This document shows, in pieces, positions 25,223 through 34,486 of a DNA stretch of 64,000 nt (position 1 is its first letter; every line of letters begins with the position of its first letter). The notes below the pieces were generated by a model. It did no database searches. It worked only from the letters and a program-made list of their open reading frames with translations, and was not told the origin of the DNA. This DNA is from an uncultured Sphingomonadaceae bacterium. GTDB taxonomy: Bacteria; Pseudomonadota; Alphaproteobacteria; Sphingomonadales; Sphingomonadaceae. The DNA lies in NCBI GenBank assembly GCA_947499255.1, contig CANMNF010000001.1, positions 62,001 through 126,000 of the forward strand. Reading direction: 5' to 3'. A program made the translations under genes and the position numbers.

Positions 25223-26212
25223 CTAAAACGTATCTGCGACCTGTTTAAGCCTTGTCAGCCGCTTGGGTGCCACGCTTTCCCAGCTTCTTTCAAGCCATTG
25301 GCTTACATGATCCCAATCTACATTGGGACGATTGAGGATGATGCCGACCCATCCGCTGGCCCCGTAATAGTCCGGGCGATAATAGATTTCGGGGTCGCGT
25401 TCGATCAGGGATGCCATTTCGTCCGGCCCGCTGGTCTTCACCAGCAATGCCATATGGCCTGAGCCATGATGCCGGTCGGAGAAATAGGCGAAGTACTTGC
25501 CGCTTTTGCCGCCAGTGCGCCAGCCTGCTGAACCGTGGCTTTCGCGTTCCTGCGCCTCTGGCAAGGCCATCGCGCGCGTGCGCACCTGTTCAAGCAGCCA
25601 ATCGGCGCGAAAAGGTCGCGCGACATAATCGGACAGCATCCGGGGATAAAGCTGATATTCGGCGAGCAGGACGCGGTGGGATAGGCTGTCCGAGGTATCA
25701 TCGTCCAAAATCGCCACCGCCGTTTGCCCCAGAACCGGCCCGCCATCCAATTCCGGCGTCACGATATGAACCGAACAGCCCCCATGGCTATCGCCTGCAT
25801 CTATCGCGCGTTGATGGGTGTCGAGGCCCTTATATTTGGGCAGCAGGGAAGGGTGCGTATTGAGCATTCGGCCTTCCCAGCCATTCACAAAATCCGCTGT
25901 CAGAATGCGCATATACCCGCAGCACGCGATATATTGCGCGCCTGCATCGCGCAGCGCCTTGTCCATGATTGCTTCATGTTGCGCGCGCTCAAGACCTTTA
26001 TGCGGATGCGCGAAGGTGGGGATGCCTTCTGCCGCCGCAATGCCAAGGCCAGGGGCATCGGGCTTGTTGCTGGCGACCAGCACAATCTCATAGGGGCAAT
26101 CGGGCATTTTGGCTTGGAACAGCAGGGCCGACATCGTTGTGCCATTGCCTGACAGCAGACAGGCAACCTTGGCCTTGGGCTGCACTTTATCAGCCGCCTT
26201 GTTATCAGCCAT
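25223..26212 (-). CDS. purN: PurN formyltransferase fused to a YjbR/MmcQ domain
   Basis: Residues 1-205 are glycinamide ribonucleotide transformylase, which adds the third-step formyl group in purine synthesis. It has the [11 protein letters not shown] loop and catalytic Asn118, His120 (NTHPSLLP) and Asp156 ([10 protein letters not shown]), spaced exactly as in E. coli PurN. Residues about 208-325 are not part of Pur[42 protein letters not shown] and [15 protein letters not shown] resemble the YjbR/MmcQ double-wing family. PurN is normally about 190-215 residues; this is 329 with no stop between the parts. The ATG at 26212 overlaps purM by eight bases. Confidence 0.92.
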   Translation of the reverse strand: MADNKAADKVQPKAKVACLLSGNGTTMSALLFQAKMPDCPYEIVLVASNKPDAPGLGIAAAEGIPTFAHPHKGLERAQHEAIMDKALRDAGAQYIACCGYMRILTADFVNGWEGRMLNTHPSLLPKYKGLDTHQRAIDAGDSHGGCSVHIVTPELDGGPVLGQTAVAILDDDTSDSLSHRVLLAEYQLYPRMLSDYVARPFRADWLLEQVRTRAMALPEAQERESHGSAGWRTGGKSGKYFAYFSDRHHGSGHMALLVKTSGPDEMASLIERDPEIYYRPDYYGASGWVGIILNRPNVDWDHVSQWLERSWESVAPKRLTRLKQVADTF

Positions 26213-27302
26213 CGTGCGATGCGCTCCAACTCGCGCGTGCGGACCATGTGCCTGCTGATCCGGTGACGATGCAGCCTTTGTCGCCTGCAATGATTTCACC
26301 GATTTGCATGACCGTTTCGCCTTCCGCTTCGAGCGCCGCGGTCACGTCAGCGACCTGATCGGGCGCGATGGCCAGCACCATTCCAATGCCGCAATTGAAC
26401 GTGCGTGCCATTTCTTCAGGCTCAATCGCGCCTTGTGCTTGCAGGAACGCCATGAGGCCTGGCTGTGCCCAGCTATCCGCATTCACAACCGCGCGCGCAC
26501 CATCGGGCAGCACGCGCGGTATATTCTCCAGCAAACCGCCGCCAGTGATATGCGCCAGCGCATCGATTTTGCCCGCGCGCAAAGTGGGCAGCAATTGCTT
26601 CACGTAAATGCGCGTGGGAGCAATCAGCGCGTCGATCAGCAAGACGTCTTGATCAAACAAAGCCGGGCGATCCAGCCGCCACGCCTTGTCCGCGGCCAAG
26701 CGCCGCACCAGCGAATAACCATTTGAATGCACACCAGAACTGGCAAGGCCCAGCAGCACATGACCGGGCGCGACTTTCTCACCCGTCAGCTGTTCACCGC
26801 GCTCCACCGCGCCGACGCAAAATCCTGCAAGGTCATAATCACCTGCCGCATACATGCCCGGCATTTCCGCCGTTTCGCCGCCGATCAGCGCGCAGCCGGA
26901 AATCTTGCAGCCCTCAGCAATGCCAGCGATTACGCGCTCAGCCACGCCATTATCCAGCTTTCCGGTGGCGAAATAATCGAGGAAGAAGAGCGGCTCTGCC
27001 CCCTGAACAATCAAATCGTTCACGCACATTGCGACCAGATCAATCCCGACGCTATCATGCCGGTCATGATCAATCGCCAGTTTCACCTTGGTGCCCACGC
27101 CATCATTCGCAGCCACCAGCAGCGGATCTTTATACCCCGCCGCCTTGGGATCGAAAAAGCCGCCAAAGCCGCCAATTTCGCTATCCGCGCCGGGGCGCTG
27201 CGTTGCCTTGACCAAAGGGCCAATGGCTTTGACCAGCGCATTGCCCGCAGCAATGGAAACGCCAGCATCTTCGTAAGTGTAAGGACCAGTATTTGTCGTC
27301 AT
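26205..27302 (-). CDS. purM: Phosphoribosylformylglycinamidine cyclo-ligase
   Basis: Closes the imidazole ring to give AIR in purine synthesis. The 365-residue protein begins [20 protein letters not shown]. It has [48 protein letters not shown] and the [11 protein letters not shown] motif. The ATG at 27302 has AAAGGAG six bases upstream, an ideal site; longer starts in the same frame have none. It overlaps purN by eight bases and leads the purMN pair. Confidence 0.97.
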   Translation of the reverse strand: MTTNTGPYTYEDAGVSIAAGNALVKAIGPLVKATQRPGADSEIGGFGGFFDPKAAGYKDPLLVAANDGVGTKVKLAIDHDRHDSVGIDLVAMCVNDLIVQGAEPLFFLDYFATGKLDNGVAERVIAGIAEGCKISGCALIGGETAEMPGMYAAGDYDLAGFCVGAVERGEQLTGEKVAPGHVLLGLASSGVHSNGYSLVRRLAADKAWRLDRPALFDQDVLLIDALIAPTRIYVKQLLPTLRAGKIDALAHITGGGLLENIPRVLPDGARAVVNADSWAQPGLMAFLQAQGAIEPEEMARTFNCGIGMVLAIAPDQVADVTAALEAEGETVMQIGEIIAGDKGCIVTGSAGTWSARASWSASHDG

Positions 27303-27370
27303 CGTCACTCCTTTAAGCTTTCGCGCTTGGATTTCCACTCGCGTTTGGGCAAAAGGCAGCGGATTTCCCC

Positions 27371-28642
27371 ATGAACGCATCATTTCGCCTCTCTCCCTTG
27401 CCATTTGGCCGCTTGCCGCTCGCTTTTGCGATTGTGGCTATTGCGGCCTTGGCGCTTGTCGCCGCGGCATCCCTGTTTGCGCAGGTTTCCGGGGAGCGCG
27501 GGATTCAGCCCGTCGCCAGCAGCAGCGACATTGAAGTGACAGGTATCGCTGTCGATACGCGCGGGGATACAGCGCAGGAAGCGCGGACAAATGGTTGGCG
27601 TGAAGCGCAAAGAATCGCTTGGGACCGCCTTGATGGCCCCGCCATCCCCAATGCGCGACTCGATAGTCTGGTCGCGGCGATTGTGGTGGAAGAAGAAAGC
27701 CTGGGCCCGCGCCGCTATATCGCCAAGCTGGGCGTGATCTTTGATCGACAGCGCGCTGGCGCATTGCTTGGGGCAAGCGGCTCGCGGTCCCGTTCGGCGC
27801 CCATGCTGGTATTGCCGGTGACGCAAACCGGCGGTACCTTTATGATGTTTGAAACACGCAATTCCTGGCAACAGGCATGGGCGCAATACCAATTCGGATC
27901 GAGCCGGATCGATTATGTGCGTCCATCAGGCGCAGGGGGCGAATCGCTACTGCTCACCTATGGGCAGACGGGGCGCCGCAGCCGCGTGTGGTGGAACACC
28001 GTGCTCGATCAATTTAGCGCAGCGGACGTGCTTGTCCCTGTGGCAAAGCTGGATTGGCAATATCCCGGCGGCCCGGTGGAAGCGCAATTCACCGCGCGGT
28101 ATGGGCCGGACAATCGCTATCTCGATAGCTTTGCAATGCGCGCTGATAGCGCGGCTGACTTGCCACAAATGCTGGACGATGCGGTAGAGCGCTTTGACAC
28201 GATCTTTGTCGCAGCGCTTGCTGATGGCACCTTACGCCCTGACCCCACATTGACGCTGGACAATGTGGAAGTGTCGCCAGAAATTCGCGCGATCCTGGAC
28301 GATGCGCGCCGGGCGGAAGAAGCTGCGGCCGCTTTGGCGGATAGCGATCCTGTCCCCGCCGATGCCGAGACACCTGCATCGCCAGTACAAACTTTGCCAC
28401 CTGCTGCTGTGACCGTCACCATTCAAGTCGCCACCCCTGATGCGCAGGCATTTGACGGTGCGCTTCGCGCATTACGAGGTGTGAACGGCGTGGGCGGAGT
28501 GACTGTCACCAGTACCGCGATTGGCGGCACCTCAGTGCTGCGCGTTTCGTTTGGCGGCGATCAGGCGAGCTTGGCAGCAGCATTGCGCGGGCTTGGCTGG
28601 CAAGTCGTCGAAGGCAATGGCGCGCTTTCCATTTCGCGCTGA
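27371..28642 (+). CDS. Exported protein with C-terminal ferredoxin-like domain, unknown function
   Basis: A 423-residue protein divergent from purM. A signal or anchor segment lies near residues 15-38 ([24 protein letters not shown]). The middle region ([34 protein letters not shown]) resembles DUF2066-like exported proteins. An Ala/Pro/Asp-rich linker follows, then a short beta-alpha-beta-like end ([34 protein letters not shown]) that looks like a heavy-metal-associated fold but lacks a CxxC motif, so metal binding is unlikely. The gene stands before hdaA by 33 bases, which suggests joint transcription. No function is assigned. Confidence 0.75.
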   Translation: MNASFRLSPLPFGRLPLAFAIVAIAALALVAAASLFAQVSGERGIQPVASSSDIEVTGIAVDTRGDTAQEARTNGWREAQRIAWDRLDGPAIPNARLDSLVAAIVVEEESLGPRRYIAKLGVIFDRQRAGALLGASGSRSRSAPMLVLPVTQTGGTFMMFETRNSWQQAWAQYQFGSSRIDYVRPSGAGGESLLLTYGQTGRRSRVWWNTVLDQFSAADVLVPVAKLDWQYPGGPVEAQFTARYGPDNRYLDSFAMRADSAADLPQMLDDAVERFDTIFVAALADGTLRPDPTLTLDNVEVSPEIRAILDDARRAEEAAAALADSDPVPADAETPASPVQTLPPAAVTVTIQVATPDAQAFDGALRALRGVNGVGGVTVTSTAIGGTSVLRVSFGGDQASLAAALRGLGWQVVEGNGALSISR

Positions 28643-28675
28643 TTTCGTAACCCGATTGCTGATAGAACCGGCGTG

Positions 28676-29284
28676 ATGAGCCAGATTGCCCTCCCTTTGA
28701 CCCCTCTGCGCGATGGCCCTTCGCGGATCGTGATTGGCGCGGGCAATGGCAATATCGCGGGCGCATTGCAGGCTCCGCAAGACTGGCCGTTTCACACAGC
28801 TGTACTGACCGGCCCGGCGCGTTCGGGCAAAACGCTGTTCGGACGCTGGTTTGCCGAAAGCGGCGCAGGCGATGTGATTGATGATGCGCACCTGATGGAC
28901 GAAACGGACATTTTCCACCGCTGGAACAGAGCACAGCAGGATGATACCGCGTTGCTGATTATCGCAGGCACGCCGCCTTGGACGATCGCTCTGCCAGATT
29001 TGCGCTCACGTCTTGGAGCAGCTTTGCAGTTGGAAACCGGGCAGCCTGACGATGCGATGGCGGCGGATTTGCTGCAATCCATGGCGCAGGAGCGGGGGAT
29101 GGCATTGGGCGCAGATGCCACCGATTATCTGGTGCCGCGCGCCGGGCGAAGTCAGGCGGAATTGGAACGTTTGGTGGTAGCAATTGATCGCCTAAGCCTT
29201 GAACGCAAGGCCGCGCCTACCCAATCTGTATGGCGCGCCGCACTGCAAACAGTGCACGGTCCAGACGAGCCGCGCTTGATTTGA
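28676..29284 (+). CDS. hdaA: HdaA-type DnaA-related regulator of replication initiation
   Basis: A 202-residue AAA+ protein resembling DnaA domain III without a DNA-binding domain, as in Hda/HdaA, which with the sliding clamp promotes hydrolysis of ATP-DnaA. QIALPL at the extreme N-terminus is a clamp-binding-like motif. Walker A is GPARSGKT; DDAHLMDE is the DnaA-like Walker B region; DLRSRLGAALQLETGQPDD is the family middle block. A GTG three bases upstream (28673) is an alternative start. It lies between the exported protein gene and cysE. Confidence 0.85.
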   Translation: MSQIALPLTPLRDGPSRIVIGAGNGNIAGALQAPQDWPFHTAVLTGPARSGKTLFGRWFAESGAGDVIDDAHLMDETDIFHRWNRAQQDDTALLIIAGTPPWTIALPDLRSRLGAALQLETGQPDDAMAADLLQSMAQERGMALGADATDYLVPRAGRSQAELERLVVAIDRLSLERKAAPTQSVWRAALQTVHGPDEPRLI

Positions 29285-29310
29285 AGCGGCGAAAATGGGA
29301 CAATTCGGTC

Positions 29311-30009
29311 ATGTTTAAGCGTTTATCCGGCTATTTGGACTCAGTCCGAGCGCGCGATCCAGCGGCGCGTTCTTCGGCAGAAATCCTGCTTTATCCTGGC
29401 GTATGGGCAGTGGGCTTTCATCGTCTGGCGCATTGGCTGTTCGAAGCGGACCTGTTTTTCATCGCGCGCATGGTGAACCACACATCGCGCTGGATAACCG
29501 CGATTGATATCCATCCTGGTGCAAAAATCGGCCATAATCTGTTCATCGATCATGGTTTCACCGTGATCGGAGAGACCGCTGAAATTGGCGACAATGTAAC
29601 GATCTATCAATGCGTTACACTTGGCGGAACCAATCCCACCAATGGCATTGGCGGCAAACGTCACCCGACATTATGTGATAATGTGATCATCGGTGCAGGG
29701 GCGCAGGTCATCGGTCCTATCACTGTGGGCGAACGGGCCCGCGTGGGCGCGAATGCAGTTGTCACCGATGATGTGGCCGAAGGCGCGACAATGATCGGCC
29801 TTAAAGCGCGATCTACTTTGGTGCCTGCCGAAACATGGATGCGCGAATTTATCCCTTACGGCATGCCGTGTGATGAACCGTGCGAGCCAGCGCCAAGCGA
29901 AACTTTCGAGGAATTGCAAAGCGAAGTCGCCAAATTGCGCGCCGAAATGGTTGCGCTTCGGCAAGAGCGGCTGGCTGAAACCTCGCGCAAAAGCGGCACG
30001 GATAGCTGA
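29311..30009 (+). CDS. cysE: Serine O-acetyltransferase
   Basis: Makes O-acetylserine for cysteine synthesis. The 232-residue protein is the short EpsC-like form. It has RMVNHTSRWITAIDIHPGAKIGHNLFIDHG, followed by left-handed beta-helix hexapeptides (IGETAEIGDNVTIYQCVTLGG; IIGAGAQVIGPITVGERARVGANAVV). The C-terminal part is a predicted coiled coil (EELQSEVAKLRAEMVALRQER). The ATG at 29311 begins the family-like MFKRLSGYLDSVRARDPA; a longer frame back to 29230 overlaps hdaA. Its TGA shares one base with the next ATG (TGATG). Confidence 0.95.
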   Translation: MFKRLSGYLDSVRARDPAARSSAEILLYPGVWAVGFHRLAHWLFEADLFFIARMVNHTSRWITAIDIHPGAKIGHNLFIDHGFTVIGETAEIGDNVTIYQCVTLGGTNPTNGIGGKRHPTLCDNVIIGAGAQVIGPITVGERARVGANAVVTDDVAEGATMIGLKARSTLVPAETWMREFIPYGMPCDEPCEPAPSETFEELQSEVAKLRAEMVALRQERLAETSRKSGTDS

Positions 30010-30371
30010 TGCTGGGCAAGGGGAGTGGCCCGGCCAATATCGTTGCTTTTCCAGGTGGACGCGCGCCGCAACAAGTGGGCTTTGACCGTACTGAACTTGC
30101 CAAGATACTGGACCTGTATGGCCGCATGGTCGCCGCCGGAGAATGGCGCGATTATGCGATGGATTTTACCAAGGAATGCGCAGTTTTTGCAGCTTTTCGC
30201 CGTGCAGCGGAATTCCCACAAATGCGGGTCGAAAAAAGGCCATCCTTGCGCAATCGCCAAGGGATGTGGGCGTTATTTGGTGAACAAGGCCAAGTGCTGA
30301 AACGCGGGCATGAGCTTGCAGGTGTTCTCGCGCCGGTTGAAAGGCGCTTGGTCAAAGCAGTCGATGGATAG
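30009..30371 (+). CDS. DUF2794 protein
   Basis: A 120-residue protein matching the alphaproteobacterial DUF2794 family by its block VGFDRTELAKILDLYGRMVAAGEWRDYAMDF followed by VFAAFRRAAEFPQMRVEKRPSLR. The function is unknown. It overlaps cysE by one base, so it is translated from the same message. It is convergent with gph. Confidence 0.88.
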   Translation: MLGKGSGPANIVAFPGGRAPQQVGFDRTELAKILDLYGRMVAAGEWRDYAMDFTKECAVFAAFRRAAEFPQMRVEKRPSLRNRQGMWALFGEQGQVLKRGHELAGVLAPVERRLVKAVDG

Positions 30372-30383
30372 GCGAGCGCTGGT

Positions 30384-31055
30384 TTAAAGCGATTGCAACA
30401 TCGGGATCAGCTCTGCAAAATTATCGATTACACCATCTGCGCCCATTTCGCCGGGCGCAATGTCGTTATAGCCAAAGCTGAGCACGATCACCGGAGCATT
30501 GGCAGCTTTTGCGGCGCGGGTGTCAAAGGTTGAATCGCCGATCATTGCGAAGCGCCCGCCACCACAATCCTTTGCTGCCGCCAACAGCATATCGGGATGC
30601 GGTTTTGCGCGGTCTCGGCCTAATGTATCAGCGCCGTAAATCGCAGAGAAGAAATGCGTCATCCCCAGCGCCTCAATCAATTCGCGCGCCGGCGCTTCGG
30701 ATTTGTTGGTGCACACCGCCAACGTCACGCCGCTTTCCTTCAGCTGCGTCAGCGCTTCGATACATCCGGGAAAGGGCACCGTATTATCAGCGATATGCGC
30801 CCAATAATGTTGCAGAGCAATGTCGGTAAGTTCGTCGAAGCGTTCTTTGCTGACGGGTCCGCCTGTTTCTTCCAGCGCGCGCTCCAGCATGCGAACTGCG
30901 CCTCCACCGATAAAACCGCGAACCGCTTCATGGGACACATTTTTGCGGCCTTGCGCTGTCAACGCATGGTTCACCGCGGGGGCCAGATCAAGATTGGAAT
31001 CGACCAGCGTGCCATCAAGGTCGAACAGGACGATATCAAAAGGAAAATCAGTCAT
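30384..31055 (-). CDS. gph: Phosphoglycolate phosphatase (HAD family)
   Basis: A 223-residue HAD hydrolase. Motif I is VLFDLDGTLVDSNLDL with nucleophile Asp11; motif II is AVCTNKSE; motif III K and motif IV appear in AKPHPDMLLAAAKDC and MIGDSTFDTRAA. Length and FDLDGTLVDS-NLDLAPAVNHAL suit Gph, which dephosphorylates 2-phosphoglycolate from DNA repair or oxygenase reactions. It is divergent from glmU with a 48-base gap that must hold both promoters or a shared one. Confidence 0.93.
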   Translation of the reverse strand: MTDFPFDIVLFDLDGTLVDSNLDLAPAVNHALTAQGRKNVSHEAVRGFIGGGAVRMLERALEETGGPVSKERFDELTDIALQHYWAHIADNTVPFPGCIEALTQLKESGVTLAVCTNKSEAPARELIEALGMTHFFSAIYGADTLGRDRAKPHPDMLLAAAKDCGGGRFAMIGDSTFDTRAAKAANAPVIVLSFGYNDIAPGEMGADGVIDNFAELIPMLQSL

Positions 31056-31103
31056 CGCCAGCGGCCCTAACGCGCTCTATGGAAACTGCAATCATTTGCT
31101 GGC

Positions 31104-32489
31104 ATGGCACAAATCATGAGTGAACAAGATCGAGGAATCGCGGCAGTTATTCTGGCTGCTGGTCAAGGAACGCGCATGAACAGTGCGCGGCATAAAGTGC
31201 TGCATGAAATTGCCGGGCGCTCCATGATTGAGCATTTGCTGGCCAGCGTTGAGGCGCTTTCGCCAGAGCGCTTGGTGACGATTGTCGGGGAATCGCGCGA
31301 ACAATTGCACGAAGCTTTGGCGGATCGCACCGCTTTTGCTGTGCAGGAGCCGCAAAAAGGCACCGGACACGCGGTGCAACAGGCGGCAGAGGCGCTGAGA
31401 GATTTCGATGGTGATGTGCTGGTGCTGTATGGCGATGTGCCCTTTGTCAGCAGCGCAACGATGGAAGCCATGATAGCGCGGCTGCGCGCGGACGATGCGC
31501 CCGCCGCAGTTGTGCTGGGGTTCCAGCCCGATGAAGCGCGCGCTTATGGCCGGGTGATCGCAGATGGCGATGGTCGGATCGCCAAAATGGTCGAATTCAA
31601 AGATGCCAGCGAGGACGAAAAGGCCTGCACGCTGTGCAATTCCGGTTTGCTGGCCGCGCGCGCCAAAGATGTGTTTGCCCTGTTGGACCGGGTGAAGAAC
31701 AACAATGCGCAAGGCGAGTATTACCTGCCCGACATCGTCAATATCGCAATTGCTGATGGGCAGACCTGTGCCGCTGTCACTTGCGATAATGCAGGCGAGG
31801 TGGTGGGCATTAACAGCCGCGCCGAACTCGCCGCAGCAGAAGCGCAGTGGCAGGAATTAAAGCGCGAAGAGGCGATGGCAGCGGGCGTGACGTTACGCGC
31901 GCCTGAAACGGTCTTCTTTAGCTGGGATACCAAAATCGCGGCGGATGTGGTGATTGATCCCAATGTCGTGTTCGGCCCCGGTGTCACTATCGCAAGTGGC
32001 GCGCATATCAAGGCGTTCAGCCACCTTGAAGGCGCGACAGTGGGCGAAGACGTGGACGTTGGCCCCTATGCCCGTTTGCGGCCGGGTTCTGTCCTCGAAA
32101 AAGGGTCTAAAGTTGGCAATTTCGTTGAAATGAAAAAGACGACATTGGGTGCAGGTGCAAAAGCCAGCCATCTCACCTATCTTGGCGATGCCATGGTGGG
32201 CGCAGGCGCGAATATTGGCGCTGGCACCATCACCTGCAATTACGATGGATATTTCAAACATAAAACCACCATCGGCCCGCGCGCATTTATCGGCTCCAAT
32301 TCGGCGTTGATTGCACCTGTTAATATCGGCGCGGATGCTATCGTTGGGGCAGGCAGCGCGGTTAGCCGTGATGTTGCCGATGGCGAATTGCGGATGGTCC
32401 GGGCAGATCAAATGGTGAAGCCGGGCTGGGCAGATCGGTTCCACGATACAATGAAAGCCAAGAAAGAGGCGGCGAAGAATAAGGGGTAA
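31104..32489 (+). CDS. glmU: Bifunctional GlcN-1-P acetyltransferase / GlcNAc-1-P uridyltransferase
   Basis: Makes UDP-GlcNAc for peptidoglycan and LPS. The N-terminal uridyltransferase has the LAAGQGTRMNSARHKVLHE motif, VQEPQKGTGHAV and LYGDVPFV. The C-terminal left-handed beta-helix carries the acetyltransferase, with GPYARLRPGSVLEKGSKVGNFVEMKK and NIGAGTITCNYDG. Total 461 residues from the ATG at 31104; an ATG at 31116 is equally possible since neither has a clear ribosome binding site. glmS follows 111 bases later. Confidence 0.97.
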   Translation: MAQIMSEQDRGIAAVILAAGQGTRMNSARHKVLHEIAGRSMIEHLLASVEALSPERLVTIVGESREQLHEALADRTAFAVQEPQKGTGHAVQQAAEALRDFDGDVLVLYGDVPFVSSATMEAMIARLRADDAPAAVVLGFQPDEARAYGRVIADGDGRIAKMVEFKDASEDEKACTLCNSGLLAARAKDVFALLDRVKNNNAQGEYYLPDIVNIAIADGQTCAAVTCDNAGEVVGINSRAELAAAEAQWQELKREEAMAAGVTLRAPETVFFSWDTKIAADVVIDPNVVFGPGVTIASGAHIKAFSHLEGATVGEDVDVGPYARLRPGSVLEKGSKVGNFVEMKKTTLGAGAKASHLTYLGDAMVGAGANIGAGTITCNYDGYFKHKTTIGPRAFIGSNSALIAPVNIGADAIVGAGSAVSRDVADGELRMVRADQMVKPGWADRFHDTMKAKKEAAKNKG

Positions 32490-32536
32490 ACCCACATTCA
32501 CTCTTGCCTTCCAAAGCGCTGGAAAGATCTTGCGCA

Positions 32537-32567
32537 GGCCTAGCTTAAGCCGCGCTCAGCTTAGGCC
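32537..32567 (+). terminator. Hairpin between glmU and glmS
   Basis: GGCCTA (32537-32542) pairs with TAGGCC (32562-32567) across a 19-base loop that contains AGCTTAAGC. No T run follows. It could modestly reduce read-through from glmU to glmS or belong to the glmS leader. Confidence 0.3.
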
Positions 32568-32600
32568 AAATTCGGTCTAGTAATAGGGGTTTAGCTATCA

Positions 32601-34424
32601 ATGTGCGGAATTATTGGGATTGTTGGTACAACAGATGTTGCCGCAGCGCTTGTCGATGGACTGCGGCGGATGGAATATCGCGGCTATGATAGCTCAGGGA
32701 TTTGTACGATCCACGATGGCGCTCTGATCCGGCGGCGCGCGGAAGGCAAGCTGGTGAACCTGACCGTGGAGCTGGAACGCAATGCAGCGCCTGGCACCAC
32801 TGGCATCGCACATACACGCTGGGCCACGCATGGCGCCCCAACGCAAAAGAATGCGCATCCCCATGCTACGCCGCAGGTCGCGTTGGTACATAACGGCATC
32901 ATCGAAAACTTCCGCGAACTTCGCGCTGAATTAAAAGCGATGGGCCGCGAATTTGAAAGTGAGACGGACAGCGAAGTCGTCGTCCACATGATCTCTCGAC
33001 ATATCGAGGATGGAAAGTCACCTGAAGAAGCCGTGGCGCAGGTGCTGCCGCGCTTACGCGGAGCCTTTGGCCTGGCGATGGCGTTCCGCGATCATCCCGA
33101 TATGTTGATCGGTGCGCGGCTCGGCTCTCCCTTGGTGGTCGGTTATGGTGAGGGCGAGATGTATCTGGGTTCTGATGCGCTGGCGCTGGCCCCATTGACT
33201 CAAAAGATCAGTTATCTGGAAGAAGGCGACTGGGCCGTAATCACGCGCGATGCAGTGGTCATTCGCGATGTAGACGGCACTGAGGTGGAACGCCGCATCC
33301 AGATTTCAGGCGCATCTGCTTCTGCGATTGAAAAGGGCAATTATCGCCATTTCATGCAGAAAGAGATATTTGAACAACCCACCGTGGTGGCACAAACTCT
33401 GCAAAGCTATGTACGTCCCGCTGAGCAGCGCGTTGCTCTGCCGCAGATCGATTTCGATATCTCCGGTGTTGATCGTATCACCATCGTTGCTTGTGGCACG
33501 TCTTATTACGCAGCGATGGTCGCCAAATACTGGTTTGAAATGTTTGCGCGTGTCCCTGTGGACATCGATTTTGCTTCCGAGTTTCGCTATCGCGATCCTG
33601 TGCTGGAAGAAGGCGGATTGGCGCTGTTTATTTCACAAAGCGGGGAAACGGCCGATACGCTGGCGGCTTTGCGCCACTGCCGGGAAAAAGGCCAAACCAT
33701 CGCAGCGGTCGTCAACGTTCCCACCAGTTCCATGGCGCGCGAAGCTGATTTGCTTTTGCCGACCCATGCCGGACCTGAAATCGGTGTTGCTTCGACCAAG
33801 GCGTTCACGTGCCAGCTTGCGGTTCTTGCCGCTCTTGCAACCCATTTTGCTGTCGCGAAGGGTAAGCAGAACCGGGAGGAAGAAGAGGACATTGTGCAGC
33901 ATCTGCTCGAAGCGCCCGCTGCCTTGAATGCCGCGCTCGATCATGATGCAGAAATTGCCAATATGGCGCATCTGATCGCGCCTGCGCGCGATGTGCTTTA
34001 TCTGGGGCGCGGGCCGGACTTTCCGCTTGCTTTGGAGGGTGCCTTAAAGCTCAAAGAAATCAGCTATATTCATGCCGAAGGTTATGCTTCGGGTGAAATG
34101 AAGCACGGGCCGATTGCGTTGATCGATGAACATGTCCCGGTGATTGTCCTTGCACCTTCGGGGCCGCTTTTTGAAAAGACCGTTTCGAACATGCAAGAAG
34201 TGCAAGCGCGCGGCGGCAAAGTGGTGTTGATTTCGGACGCGCAAGGCATTGCCCAAGCGGGTGAGGGCTGCATGGCCACAATTGAAATGCCCAAAGTGCA
34301 TCCGTTGATTGCGCCGCTTGTTTATGCAGTGCCGGTGCAATTGCTGGCTTATCACACGGCCTGCGCAAAGGGGACAGACGTGGATCAACCGCGCAATCTG
34401 GCTAAGTCTGTGACGGTCGAGTGA
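32601..34424 (+). CDS. glmS: Glutamine-fructose-6-phosphate aminotransferase
   Basis: Makes glucosamine-6-phosphate, the first committed step to UDP-GlcNAc. The 607-residue protein has the N-terminal nucleophile Cys2 (MCGIIGIVG), the glutaminase loop GYDSSGI and HTRWATHGAP. Two SIS domains follow, with CGTSYYAAMVAKYWFE, SQSGETADTLAAL and GPEIGVASTKAFTCQL. The C-terminus DQPRNLAKSVTVE is the conserved family end. No glmS ribozyme is expected or seen. It works with GlmU just upstream. Confidence 0.98.
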   Translation: MCGIIGIVGTTDVAAALVDGLRRMEYRGYDSSGICTIHDGALIRRRAEGKLVNLTVELERNAAPGTTGIAHTRWATHGAPTQKNAHPHATPQVALVHNGIIENFRELRAELKAMGREFESETDSEVVVHMISRHIEDGKSPEEAVAQVLPRLRGAFGLAMAFRDHPDMLIGARLGSPLVVGYGEGEMYLGSDALALAPLTQKISYLEEGDWAVITRDAVVIRDVDGTEVERRIQISGASASAIEKGNYRHFMQKEIFEQPTVVAQTLQSYVRPAEQRVALPQIDFDISGVDRITIVACGTSYYAAMVAKYWFEMFARVPVDIDFASEFRYRDPVLEEGGLALFISQSGETADTLAALRHCREKGQTIAAVVNVPTSSMAREADLLLPTHAGPEIGVASTKAFTCQLAVLAALATHFAVAKGKQNREEEEDIVQHLLEAPAALNAALDHDAEIANMAHLIAPARDVLYLGRGPDFPLALEGALKLKEISYIHAEGYASGEMKHGPIALIDEHVPVIVLAPSGPLFEKTVSNMQEVQARGGKVVLISDAQGIAQAGEGCMATIEMPKVHPLIAPLVYAVPVQLLAYHTACAKGTDVDQPRNLAKSVTVE

Positions 34425-34486
34425 TCACAAAATTTACTTAATGGCAAGGTAGCGGTTTCACCGTGCATTAACCAGCGCAGCGTTAG

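Noticed and set aside
27371-28642. Metal-binding (HMA) function for the exported protein's last domain
   Set aside because: The fold-like pattern is there but the CxxC metal site is absent.
32490-32600. glmS ribozyme or riboswitch in front of glmS
   Set aside because: The 111-base leader shows no ribozyme core; such ribozymes are found mainly in Gram-positive bacteria.
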